Source: an uncultured Prevotellaceae bacterium
Lineage (GTDB): Bacteria > Bacteroidota > Bacteroidia > Bacteroidales > Bacteroidaceae
Direction: 5' to 3'
Assembly (NCBI GenBank): GCA_902800435.1
Contig: CADCEQ010000030.1
Span: forward strand, 1 to 31,299
DNA: 31,299 nt
A program made the translations under genes and the position numbers. Positions within the stretch are counted from its first letter, which is position 1. Each line of letters opens with the position of its first letter. The notes under the pieces are model-generated. The model searched no databases. It saw only the letters and a program-made list of their open reading frames with translations, and had not been told where the DNA came from. Of this stretch, positions 25,401 through 31,299 are shown piece by piece.

Positions 25401-26048
25401 TGTGACCGACGATGTAAGGTTTCTGCGGTCCAACTGCTGATAGCCCGTGACGATGACATCCTGCAGCTGTTGGGTGTCGTCTTCAAGCACCGACAATACA
25501 TAGTCGCCAGGCTTGCCCTCCCAAGTGGCCGGTTTCATGCCCAGATAGCTGATGTCGAGCACGATGCGCTCATGTGTGGCGGGAATACTGAACTTTCCGT
25601 CCATATCGGTAATGGCCTGCGTCTTTGACTGGCGGTCGCGAACTACTGCACCGATGATGGGGAGACCGCTTGCGTCAACGACGACACCCTCTAAATGCTG
25701 TTTGTCGGTCACCTTCTGGCCGTCCCTCTCTTCCCGCGTAATGACGATATACCCATCGTGCTCTACGGCGCGCAGCGGATGGCCTTCGATGATGGCGCGC
25801 ACCACTGACAGCGGCTTCTCGTCCTGTGCTGAGAGTGTCACGTTGAAGTCAACGTCGCCATAGTTGTACTGTATCCTGATGCCCGACAGTTTTTCCACGC
25901 GGCGCAGTGCGGTCGTGGCATTCTCGTTCTGAAACGCTATCGTTACGGTTTTCCTGTCTTGGGCCATGAGCGTTACGCTGCCCATAAGTACAAAGAGTAC
26001 TACCAAGGCCAAACGCGTGGTCGTCTGTATTTTCCTATTGTCTGCCAT
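22479..26048 (-). CDS. SusC/RagA TonB-dependent outer-membrane transporter with STN signalling domain
   Basis: After a signal peptide (about residues 1-30) the order is: an STN domain (about 33-108, TVTIAFQNENATTALRRVEK), a carboxypeptidase-regulatory-like beta domain (about 118-200, LEGVVVDASGLPIIGAVVRD), a TonB plug (about 205-345, with LWVVDGIIM and IDVLKDAAATALYGTRAANG) and a beta-barrel to residue 1189 ending TLGVTIDF. It imports a ligand delivered by the SusD partner, powered by TonB. The STN domain normally contacts a FecR anti-sigma factor, which fits the fecR gene immediately upstream. No carbohydrate-active enzyme lies in the locus, so the substrate cannot be inferred. Confidence 0.97.
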   Translation of the reverse strand: MADNRKIQTTTRLALVVLFVLMGSVTLMAQDRKTVTIAFQNENATTALRRVEKLSGIRIQYNYGDVDFNVTLSAQDEKPLSVVRAIIEGHPLRAVEHDGYIVITREERDGQKVTDKQHLEGVVVDASGLPIIGAVVRDRQSKTQAITDMDGKFSIPATHERIVLDISYLGMKPATWEGKPGDYVLSVLEDDTQQLQDVIVTGYQQLDRRNLTSSVTSKNMDELQIAGVADVSKMLEGKIPDLITLNTSGEINATNRIRIRGTSTLVGNREPLWVVDGIIMTDPVALTADVLNDPDYVNRIGNAIAGINPQDIKRIDVLKDAAATALYGTRAANGVIVVTTKSGREGKPIISYSGQFTVRRRPYYTDEKINLMNSKERIQFSQYLTDQHYIFPLGMPKVGYEQALQNLYTGVYSQQEFEQEVGRMQTMNTDWFDILCHNSFSHDHSVSVSGGSEKVRYYTSIGYTDQDDVITGNTNRRYTAMSKTDMDLSDKFKLQFNVSGYLNKRQYAQDANNTIDYAYNTSRAIPAFNADGSYYKYQKAGTNMGWYGYSILHELDNSSVSQTTDAVTATANLRYQVSDNLFFNAVVSANLQHADIENWWGEDTFYASNLRRGEMDAPRNTSGTMPYGGELRKQQDKTIGWTARLQGNYNKYFSEYRHNINFAAGLEANSTAYTGYDHTQRGYYKDRGRTFASMIPATFTEYWNWVQASVPVITDTRSNMLSAYATLSYSYKSFFTLNANGRYDGSNKFGSRSNEKLLPIWSVSGNANLRDILNLEWKWLEQLTLKASYGEQGNMLDDQTPELVIRKGNMNAYYDEMVSTAAAFANPDLKWEKTRSTNIGLEVSLLNNRLQLEAEYYYKRTTDAFLSKRISDINGFESYVVNSGTIVNKGFNFTVTATPVRLRNFYWIVSGNLSKIYNQIKTTPGAETYELDDFLSGAAVVQGQPVGTFYSYRFAGLSPVDGGPVFDDWEDRYNEISHADNYATYTRVLTPSGKREPDITGSFNNTFTYRQWRLAVTFLYNIGAKTRLFRLFDGLNGSGYSSEANVNRDLLNRWMKPGDELHTNIPAVIGQGNPAYWYYNMHWAQGGDSQITWKGAHIADNAWQMYDYSDVRVVSADYLKLSTLSLTYELTRQQLKRLGLERLALTVSGYNLNTWCNSRLRGQTPTQGGFSQVQLSDTPSYTLGVTIDF

Positions 26049-26171
26049 TCAGCACTTTTATTACTTTTTTCTTTTTACATTTCTTTATATAGAAACGTAT
26101 ATGCACACCAAATGGTACGCATAAAAGAGAAAAAAATAATAAAATGACAACTGTTTGGGCAGATTTGTTTA

Positions 26172-27230
26172 CTAAATTACACGTATGACGTCTTCCTCGA
26201 TTTCAATCTTTATATTTCCGATGTCGCTCAGCTGGCGGATGATTTCGCCTAGAGGCTGTCTGCGCTCGCTGCTGAAATGCAGACGGTCGTCTAAGTGCTG
26301 CGAGTCCAGAAAAACCACCCTTTTGTTATACCAGCGCCCCACCTCAGTCATGATTTCGCGCAGTGTCTGACCATCAAAATAGAACTCGCCACGTGTCCAG
26401 CTGGTGGCTACCTCGATGTCGGCTTCCGACTCGCTCAGCAAGCCATTGCTGCCCATTGAGGCTTCGCGACCGGGAACCAGCACCAGGCTGTCGCCCCTCT
26501 CCGTGCTGACACATACCTTGCCACTGACCAGGGTAACCAGTGGTGGCTGGTTTTCGTAGTGGCGAACGTTGAAGACGGTTCCCAGCACGCGGGTCTGCAA
26601 ATGACCGCTATTGACCAGGAAGGGCCGTGACTCATCGCGAGCCACCTCGAAGAAGGCTTCACCTACTAAAGCCACTTCTCGCGGCTGGTGGGCTGGGAAA
26701 CGGCTGGGAAACACCAAGCGGCTGTCGGCACTCAGCGATACACGGGTGCCGTCGCTGAGCTCTATCTTGACGACATGACCTTGGGGCACGAGCAGTGTAG
26801 TACGGTCCTCGTCGGCTACGATTGTCGAGGGACTGATGTGCATCACGCCGCCACGGTCGATGCTGATGCCGTGGGCTGAGGCTTGAGGAGCGGATACAGC
26901 CACCGTCTGGTTGCCGATGACAAGCGACACCTCACGCTCCTGGCAAGTATTACCTTCATAGACCATCACGCCCTGTGTCACCGGGCTTTTCTCGTCAGGC
27001 TGCTGTCTTGACAAGAGCACAAAGGCCAGCAAACAGGCAGCGGCAATTGCAATGACCGATGCTGCATACCGAACCCCCGTACCGAAATGGGTGTGGGCAT
27101 TCTTGAAATGCAAGAATTGCTCATGGGCATCGGGTACAGGCTCATCTTCCAGCAGGGCCCTGCGGATGTCAGCCTCCAGTCGAAGCTGTTCTATGTCACA
27201 CTTTTCCGTGTGCTCAAGACTATTTTTCAT
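26172..27230 (-). CDS. FecR-family anti-sigma factor
   Basis: The N-terminal cytoplasmic part (about 55 residues) precedes a single membrane segment (YAASVIAIAAACLLAFVLL). The periplasmic FecR domain follows (GHVVKIELSDGTRVSLSADS, GEAFFEVARDESRPFLVNSG, TRVLGTVFNVRHYE) and a DUF4974 STN-like C-terminal domain (REIMTEVGRWYNKRVVFLDS). It would hold or activate the ECF sigma factor in response to SusC. ATG at 27230 is used, with AAAAGGA about 8 bases upstream; the in-frame TTG at 27236 is less likely. It lies 77 bp after the sigma gene and 123 bp before susC. Confidence 0.94.
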   Translation of the reverse strand: MKNSLEHTEKCDIEQLRLEADIRRALLEDEPVPDAHEQFLHFKNAHTHFGTGVRYAASVIAIAAACLLAFVLLSRQQPDEKSPVTQGVMVYEGNTCQEREVSLVIGNQTVAVSAPQASAHGISIDRGGVMHISPSTIVADEDRTTLLVPQGHVVKIELSDGTRVSLSADSRLVFPSRFPAHQPREVALVGEAFFEVARDESRPFLVNSGHLQTRVLGTVFNVRHYENQPPLVTLVSGKVCVSTERGDSLVLVPGREASMGSNGLLSESEADIEVATSWTRGEFYFDGQTLREIMTEVGRWYNKRVVFLDSQHLDDRLHFSSERRQPLGEIIRQLSDIGNIKIEIEEDVIRVI

Positions 27231-27307
27231 ACACAATCCTTTTCTTTATAATACGAGCATAGTCGATAGTCGGTACCCCTACAATGGCGTTTATTTTCAA
27301 TTTCTAT

Positions 27308-27835
27308 TCATTTCATCGTCCGGGGCAGACGTTCTCGCAGCAGTTTATAGGCTTTCATGATGTGGCGGTGGACCACGGCCTCGGTTAGTCCTAAGTAGTT
27401 GGCCGCCTGCTTGTAGGTCAGCCGGTTCAGGCAGCAGCAGCGCACAATGCTACGGCCTGGTTCGGGCAAATTGCCTATGGCTTCATAGAGTATTGTTATG
27501 CGTTCCTCGTATTCATCCACATCTGCGTCGGTACTAAAAGACTCGGTGGCTGCTGCCATGGCGGCGTATCGCTCAAGCACCTTATTATGGCGCAACACAT
27601 CGAGGCAGCGGTTGCGCGTGGCAGTGTAAAGGAAGGACTTGGTAGGCGTTTTGTCAGCGTCAGACTGCCACTGTTGCCAAACAGAGACCATGACCTCGCT
27701 TACAACGTCGCGGGCATCCTCTTCATCACCGACCATAGCCAGTGCAAAGAGATAGAGCCTGCGGTAGAACTGCTCGTAGAGCTGTTCCATCAGTTTTATC
27801 TGCTTCCTGTGATGTCCGATGATTTGTAGGTGCAT
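27308..27835 (-). CDS. FecI-type ECF RNA polymerase sigma factor
   Basis: Region 2 (residues about 20-60, YRRLYLFALAMVGDEEDARD) and region 4 (about 115-170, LTYKQAANYLGLTEAVVHRH) are both clear. The 175-residue length is typical of Bacteroidetes sigma factors paired with FecR. ATG at 27835 is preceded by AGGACAT, a reasonable ribosome site; Met16 (ATG 27790) is an alternative. It is the first gene of the SusC/D locus and probably drives transcription of the genes after fecR. Confidence 0.95.
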   Translation of the reverse strand: MHLQIIGHHRKQIKLMEQLYEQFYRRLYLFALAMVGDEEDARDVVSEVMVSVWQQWQSDADKTPTKSFLYTATRNRCLDVLRHNKVLERYAAMAAATESFSTDADVDEYEERITILYEAIGNLPEPGRSIVRCCCLNRLTYKQAANYLGLTEAVVHRHIMKAYKLLRERLPRTMK

Positions 27836-27872
27836 ATGTCCTATTCTGTATAGTATAGTTTCTAAAACGCGG

Positions 27873-27880
27873 CAAAATTA
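27873..27880 (-). promoter_or_regulatory. Probable -7 box for the ECF sigma gene
   Basis: The minus strand reads TAATTTTG, matching TAnnTTTG, about 38 bp upstream of the sigma factor ATG. The -33 position holds only a loose TTCTTT. Confidence 0.4.
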
Positions 27881-28112
27881 CTTATTTTCGTTCATATAAA
27901 AGAATAATATCAGCCGTTAATGGTTAATTTTTTGTAATTTCTTTTTGGCGATAGGGTACAGAGGGCGTACGTATCAGATGAAAAGCATAAGCAGAGCCAT
28001 GGCAGATCAGTAGTTGACAATGGTGAATGCGACACCTGTGTCAAGGTTCCGGCTGGTTGTTACAAAGCGGGCGCCGTGTCGCAACTAACTCGGACGAAAA
28101 ACACGAAAAAAG

Positions 28113-28144
28113 TTGGAATCAGCCCCGAAACCACCTTAACTTTG
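28113..28144 (+). promoter_or_regulatory. Promoter for a candidate small RNA
   Basis: TTG at 28113-28115 and TAACTTTG at 28137-28144 are separated by 21 bp, fitting the Bacteroidetes -33/-7 layout. No gene begins closely downstream; a terminator lies about 100 bp on. Confidence 0.5.
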
Positions 28145-28150
28145 CATCAC

Positions 28151-28270
28151 CGAAAGGTAAAAAAGGTAAAAAACAAGAAGTAAAACAATTTAAGAACTTA
28201 CGTCGGGGATACCTATTATATAATTGCGTGAACAGCACAGGGAAAAGCGAGCCGAAAGGCCCGCTTTTTT
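28151..28270 (+). ncRNA. Candidate small RNA or leader RNA
   Basis: About 120 bases lie between a good promoter and an intrinsic terminator. The 5' part is A-rich with AGGTAAAAA repeated twice; the 3' part ends with an AAAAGCGAGCC/GGCCCGCTTTT stem capped by a GAAA loop and a T-run. No convincing small reading frame is visible. It may be an independent small RNA, since the STAS gene has its own promoter downstream, or an attenuated leader of that operon. Confidence 0.4.
28243..28270 (+). terminator. Intrinsic terminator with GAAA tetraloop
   Basis: AAAAGCGAGCC pairs with GGCCCGCTTTT (one A-C mismatch) around a GAAA loop and runs into T residues. Confidence 0.6.
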
Positions 28271-28299
28271 GCGCACTCAGCAAAAAAACGGCGCTTTTG

Positions 28300-28330
28300 T
28301 TGGCGTTTTGGAAAATAATGCTTATATTTG
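28300..28330 (+). promoter_or_regulatory. Promoter for the STAS-AraC-phosphatase operon
   Basis: TTG at 28300-28302 (within TTTTGTTGG) and TATATTTG at 28323-28330 are separated by 20 bp, a near-ideal Bacteroidetes promoter, 37 bp upstream of the STAS gene ATG. Confidence 0.6.
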
Positions 28331-28367
28331 CAGCAAAATTTTGACACCTATTTACTCTATACGGAAG

Positions 28368-28679
28368 ATGAAGACTGAATTCAGAGAAGAAAACCAGAAC
28401 TATGTGATGACCTTCGAAGGCCGACTCGACACGCCGTCGTCACTCCAGGTGGAACGCGACATGCAGGTGCTCTACGACTGCGATGGCCACGACATCGTCC
28501 TCGACTGCACCAATCTGGAATACATCACCAGCAGCGGCATGCGCCTCTTTCTCGACTTGCTGAAAACAGCCAAGAAAAAGGGCAGCAAGTGTACGCTCGT
28601 AGGACTCAACGACGCGATTTACGAAGTGTTCAACGAGGTGGGATTCATCAATCTTTTTGATATACGCCAAACGCTATGA
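28368..28679 (+). CDS. STAS-domain protein, anti-sigma-factor-antagonist-like (RsbV-like)
   Basis: This 103-residue protein is a single STAS domain: YVMTFEGRLDTPSS at the N-terminus, then HDIVLDCTNLEYITSSGMRL, with the Ser that is phosphorylated in SpoIIAA/RsbV proteins in TSSGMR. In partner switching such a protein is phosphorylated by an RsbW-type kinase and dephosphorylated by an RsbU-type phosphatase. The phosphatase is encoded two genes on. The ATG at 28368 is 37 bp behind a good promoter. The next gene overlaps by 4 bp (ATGA). Confidence 0.92.
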   Translation: MKTEFREENQNYVMTFEGRLDTPSSLQVERDMQVLYDCDGHDIVLDCTNLEYITSSGMRLFLDLLKTAKKKGSKCTLVGLNDAIYEVFNEVGFINLFDIRQTL

Positions 28680-29236
28680 CGGAAAAAGAAATCAAAGAGA
28701 TGAAGGCCGAGATAGAGCGGCTGAGAGCCGACAATGCGCGACTGCAGTCGGAGATGATACGCCTTGTCAGCCGCAACCTCAATCTCAGCGAGCAATTGGA
28801 GTACGATGTTGAGCTGCGCCGCCGTTTCGAAGTGGCACGCACACTGATGAAGGAGAATATCGAGCGGCAGCGCAATGCCGACCTGCAGGACGACGGTCAG
28901 CTGCTGGCCCTGATCGACCTGCGGCTTGAGGAGAACCGCTCGCACCTGAATCCCGACTTCGACGCCAAGCAGCTGGCCGATCTCCTCGGCGTCAGCCAGG
29001 AACGTCTCGTCAGGCTCTTCCGCAACAAGTCCATCTACCGCACGCCGGAGGGCTACATCGACAACCTGCGCACAATCAATGCCATGCGGCTGCTGCGCAC
29101 GCAGCCCAACTACAGCATTGCTGCTATTGCCGAGGCTTCTGGCTTCAACCACGTGCGCACACTGCAGCGCCGCCTCATGGACGTCACGGGCATGACGCCG
29201 GCTGACTACAGGGCCCTCTTCACACGCGACATGTAA
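28676..29236 (+). CDS. Coiled-coil AraC-family transcriptional regulator
   Basis: Residues 1-65 form a heptad-rich coiled coil (IKEMKAEIERLRADNARLQS). Residues about 95-182 are an AraC double helix-turn-helix: FDAKQLADLLGVSQERLVRL, then YSIAAIAEASGFNHVRTLQR and the closing GMTPADYRALF. There is no ligand-binding domain; the coiled coil probably mediates dimerisation or contact with the STAS protein. The start overlaps the STAS gene by ATGA, so both are probably made in fixed ratio. The 28 bp gap to the phosphatase gene supports one operon. Confidence 0.88.
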   Translation: MTEKEIKEMKAEIERLRADNARLQSEMIRLVSRNLNLSEQLEYDVELRRRFEVARTLMKENIERQRNADLQDDGQLLALIDLRLEENRSHLNPDFDAKQLADLLGVSQERLVRLFRNKSIYRTPEGYIDNLRTINAMRLLRTQPNYSIAAIAEASGFNHVRTLQRRLMDVTGMTPADYRALFTRDM

Positions 29237-29264
29237 CCGGGACGTCATTCGTCTGCTCAATAAA

Positions 29265-31202
29265 ATGAAATCCATTTCCCAACGACTCACACTACGCATC
29301 ACGATGGTGGTACTGGCAATGATGGCCGTCATTGCCGCAGTGGTGTATTTCGCCGTAGGGGAGTACATGGACGACGAAGCCGAGCAGCGCTTCCAGATTG
29401 TGGTGACGAGGGCGCACAGGGAGGTGCAGCGCCGGCTGTCGGCGGTATATGTGGCAAACGTCAATAGCGTTCATGAGATAGAGCGCGACATCGATGATCC
29501 TGACAAGCTGTCCGCCCATCTGGTGCGAATCGTCAGGCAGAACCCCTACATCGTCAGCTGCGGACTGCTATTCGTTCCCGACTATTATCCTGAGAAGGGC
29601 CGCTTCTTCGTGCCCTTCGCCACCCGCGATACGGCCGACGTGATAAGCGTGATGCGCATTGACAGCGTGTATCACGACTACTTCGAGGAAGACTGGTTTG
29701 TAGAACGGTTGAAGAGCGACAGTGCCGACTGGGTGGATCCTTACTTCGAGAGTCCGCTGCTGACGACCGATATAGCACCACGACTGCTGACCACGCACGC
29801 CATAGCCATCCACAACCATGAGGGACGGCCTGTGGCCGTGCTCTGTTCCGACCTCTCACTGGAGGATATGAGAATAGACATGCTGCAGAAAGTCAGAAAG
29901 GGGAAAAGGAACTTCGAACAGAATGTGAAGCATCCGTCCTACTGCTGCATCATCGACCGTAACGGCCGTTACATTCTCCATCCTGACAGGAATCGCATGC
30001 TGAAAGACTATCTCGATGCAAACGTGACTTTCAAGGGGGAGCAGGGGGCGGTTTCTGCCATCGTCGACGGGGTGCCGTCGTGGGTTTGCTATCACACCGT
30101 CAAATATGCGGAGTGGACCGTCATGATGGTGGCACCCAAAGACTTGATACAGCGGCACGGGCGCATGCTCAATACCACCATTCTGGCGGCCATGCTCATT
30201 GGTCTGGCTGCCATCTACCTGTTCTGTCGCCAACAGATCAGAAAGATCACTTCGCCCCTGCACCGCTTCGCCCATTCAGCAGAAGAGGTGGCGAAAGGAA
30301 ACTTCGCAGCCCCGCTGCCCGACATCAGGGACGACGACGAGATACGCCTGTTGCGCGACTCGTTCGGCAACATGCAGCAGTCGCTCAGCCGCTATATCGA
30401 CGAACTGAAGACGACGACAGCCCAGAAGTCGGCCATCGAGAACGAACTGTCAGTTGCCCGCAGAATCCAGATGTCGATGCTGAGGACGGACTTCCCCAAG
30501 CGCCCTGACCTTTTGATACACGCCATGCTGAACCCCGCCAAGGCCGTGGGTGGCGACCTCTTCGACTTCTTCGTGCGTGACGACAGCCTCTACTTCTGTA
30601 TCGGCGACGTTGCCGGTAAGGGCGTGCCCGCTGCGCTGGTGATGACCACCGTCTGCGGAGCCTTCCGCCTGTTGGCAGAGAGCGAGCCGGAGCCCGTGCG
30701 TATCGTCAGTCGTATGAACGATATGATTATCCGCAACAACAGCATGACAATCTTCGTCACCTTCTTCACTGGCGTGCTCGACCTCGGCACGGGGCACCTG
30801 CGCTACTGTAATGCCGGACATATAGCGCCGCTTGTCGACGGGCAGCCCCTTCCCGTCAAAAGCAACCTGCCCATAGGCGCCATCCCCGACTGGGAGTTCG
30901 AGGCCCAGGAGGCCGACCTCGCCCCGGGCAGCACACTCTTCCTCTATACCGACGGACTCAAGGAGGCCGAGGCTGCCGGGCACAGGCTGTTTGGCGAGAA
31001 ACGAATCATTGAGGTGATGCAAACCACCTCCCTGCAGCCCCGCGCGCTCATCGAGCGCATGACCCAGGCTGTGGCCGACTTCGTGGGAGACACAGAGCAA
31101 AGCGACGACCTCACCATGCTCGCCATACAATGCTCCCAGCTCATGAGCGTCTCCTCCCTCCAAGAACAAACATACAAACCGCTCCCGCCAGCATCATGTT
31201 GA
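29265..31202 (+). CDS. Cache-HAMP-SpoIIE (RsbU-like) protein serine phosphatase
   Basis: A membrane segment (about 8-30), a periplasmic double-Cache-like sensor domain (about 31-300, YIVSCGLLFVPDYYPEKGRF and CIIDRNGRYILHPD), a second membrane segment (about 303-322), a HAMP domain (about 323-380) and a cytoplasmic PP2C/SpoIIE phosphatase (about 395-620) appear in order. Metal-binding residues are visible in AVGGDLFDFF, GDVAGKGVPAAL, LYTDGLKEAEA and SDDLTMLAIQ. It probably dephosphorylates the STAS protein on sensing an external signal. The last 22 residues after LAIQ look unlike the family end and lie antisense to a ResB-like gene. Confidence 0.93.
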   Translation: MKSISQRLTLRITMVVLAMMAVIAAVVYFAVGEYMDDEAEQRFQIVVTRAHREVQRRLSAVYVANVNSVHEIERDIDDPDKLSAHLVRIVRQNPYIVSCGLLFVPDYYPEKGRFFVPFATRDTADVISVMRIDSVYHDYFEEDWFVERLKSDSADWVDPYFESPLLTTDIAPRLLTTHAIAIHNHEGRPVAVLCSDLSLEDMRIDMLQKVRKGKRNFEQNVKHPSYCCIIDRNGRYILHPDRNRMLKDYLDANVTFKGEQGAVSAIVDGVPSWVCYHTVKYAEWTVMMVAPKDLIQRHGRMLNTTILAAMLIGLAAIYLFCRQQIRKITSPLHRFAHSAEEVAKGNFAAPLPDIRDDDEIRLLRDSFGNMQQSLSRYIDELKTTTAQKSAIENELSVARRIQMSMLRTDFPKRPDLLIHAMLNPAKAVGGDLFDFFVRDDSLYFCIGDVAGKGVPAALVMTTVCGAFRLLAESEPEPVRIVSRMNDMIIRNNSMTIFVTFFTGVLDLGTGHLRYCNAGHIAPLVDGQPLPVKSNLPIGAIPDWEFEAQEADLAPGSTLFLYTDGLKEAEAAGHRLFGEKRIIEVMQTTSLQPRALIERMTQAVADFVGDTEQSDDLTMLAIQCSQLMSVSSLQEQTYKPLPPASC

Positions 31203-31299
31203 TGCCCGTATATACCAACGGCAACCAGGGGTCGCTGACGAGCTCTAATATAGAAATCTGACTCTCGGCACCCATCTGCGTGTCGTAGCCGTATTGATA
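31141..31299 (-). CDS. ResB-like cytochrome c biogenesis protein, C-terminal end (5' partial)
   Basis: The minus frame is open to the window edge and encodes YQYGYDTQMGAESQISILEL, then VSDPWLPLVYTGINMMLAGA and a short hydrophobic end. This matches the C-terminus of Bacteroidetes ResB-like membrane proteins for cytochrome c assembly, where the DPWLP(x)VYTG segment is typical. It overlaps the phosphatase gene tail-to-tail by 62 bp. The stop overlaps by ATGA a start codon (ATG at 31144) whose first codons (MSWEH) look like a CcsA-type start, but the frame then runs into phosphatase antisense sequence. The ResB call is fairly firm, the CcsA remnant tentative. Confidence 0.7.
   Translation of the reverse strand, partial: YQYGYDTQMGAESQISILELVSDPWLPLVYTGINMMLAGAVCMFVLGGRRRS

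Larger units (their letters stand above)
27836..28367. other. Intergenic region between divergent operons
   Basis: These 532 bp hold no convincing protein gene. From left to right I see a -7 box for the sigma gene (27873-27880, minus), an AT-rich stretch, a sequence that can fold (28011-28087), a promoter (28113-28144), an intrinsic terminator (28243-28270) and a second promoter just before the STAS gene (28300-28330). Confidence 0.7.

Noticed and set aside
28027..28344. 105-codon open frame over the intergenic region
   Set aside because: It crosses a promoter and a terminator, is unusually lysine-rich from A-runs, and matches no family I know.
1..31299. CRISPR array, tRNA/rRNA genes, insertion sequences or prophage
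   Set aside because: No regularly spaced repeats, cloverleaf sequences, transposase or integrase motifs, or phage structural genes were seen. The holin-family name at 584-1138 does not imply a prophage.

Overview
The window looks like chromosomal DNA from a Bacteroidales bacterium, most likely a Prevotella-type gut or rumen organism. The evidence is a SusC/SusD outer-membrane pair with its own ECF sigma factor and FecR anti-sigma factor, a DUF4369-TlpA thioredoxin lipoprotein, -7 boxes of the Bacteroidetes form TAnnTTTG, and a short C-terminal tail (D/N-G-R-R...G-x-x-x-x-D/N-G-[KR]-K-V) seen on two predicted secreted proteins. I see no tRNA, rRNA, CRISPR array, insertion sequence or phage structural gene.

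Positions 1-7240 are mostly housekeeping. They hold the 3' part of a metallo-beta-lactamase-fold hydrolase, a minus-strand YtxH/holin-family pair, and a plus-strand run of SPOR lipoprotein, RuvX/YqgF, peptide deformylase, a large TPR protein and an EcsC-like protein. This part shows several small rearrangements: GTGAAAGG-type repeats lying on stop codons, an inverted repeat that encodes most of the TPR protein's signal peptide, a dockerin-like C-terminal fragment with no parent gene, and a phosphoethanolamine transferase that has lost its catalytic domain. Positions 7393-12787 hold thrS, a GH27 alpha-galactosidase 4 bp behind it, a strong terminator and a secreted Cthe_2159-like beta-helix protein with a Gly/Phe/Pro/Asp-rich insert. 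Positions 12800-13967 form an alkylation-repair pair (MGMT and AlkD). It converges on a minus-strand FetB-like permease and LOG-family protein.

Positions 15784-27835, all minus strand, form one nutrient-acquisition and signalling locus. In transcription order it reads ECF sigma, FecR, SusC with an N-terminal STN domain, SusD, an unclassified lipoprotein, a FISUMP lipoprotein, a DUF4105/Lnb_N protein joined in frame to a secreted InlB-repeat protein, and a TlpA-like lipoprotein. The expected logic is trans-envelope signalling: ligand at SusC, then FecR, then sigma, then the operon. The substrate is unknown and no glycosidase is present.

Positions 27836-28367 have no gene but contain two good promoters and an intrinsic terminator, which suggests a small RNA. 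After them comes STAS (RsbV-like), a coiled-coil AraC-type regulator and a Cache-HAMP-SpoIIE phosphatase (RsbU-like). This resembles a partner-switching module with an AraC regulator as output and no RsbW kinase visible. The phosphatase reads 62 bp into the antisense end of a ResB-like cytochrome c biogenesis gene that leaves the window, which suggests a rearrangement junction. The most interesting items are the STAS/AraC/RsbU module, the repeat-built signal peptide, the A7-tract gene fusion and the candidate small RNA.
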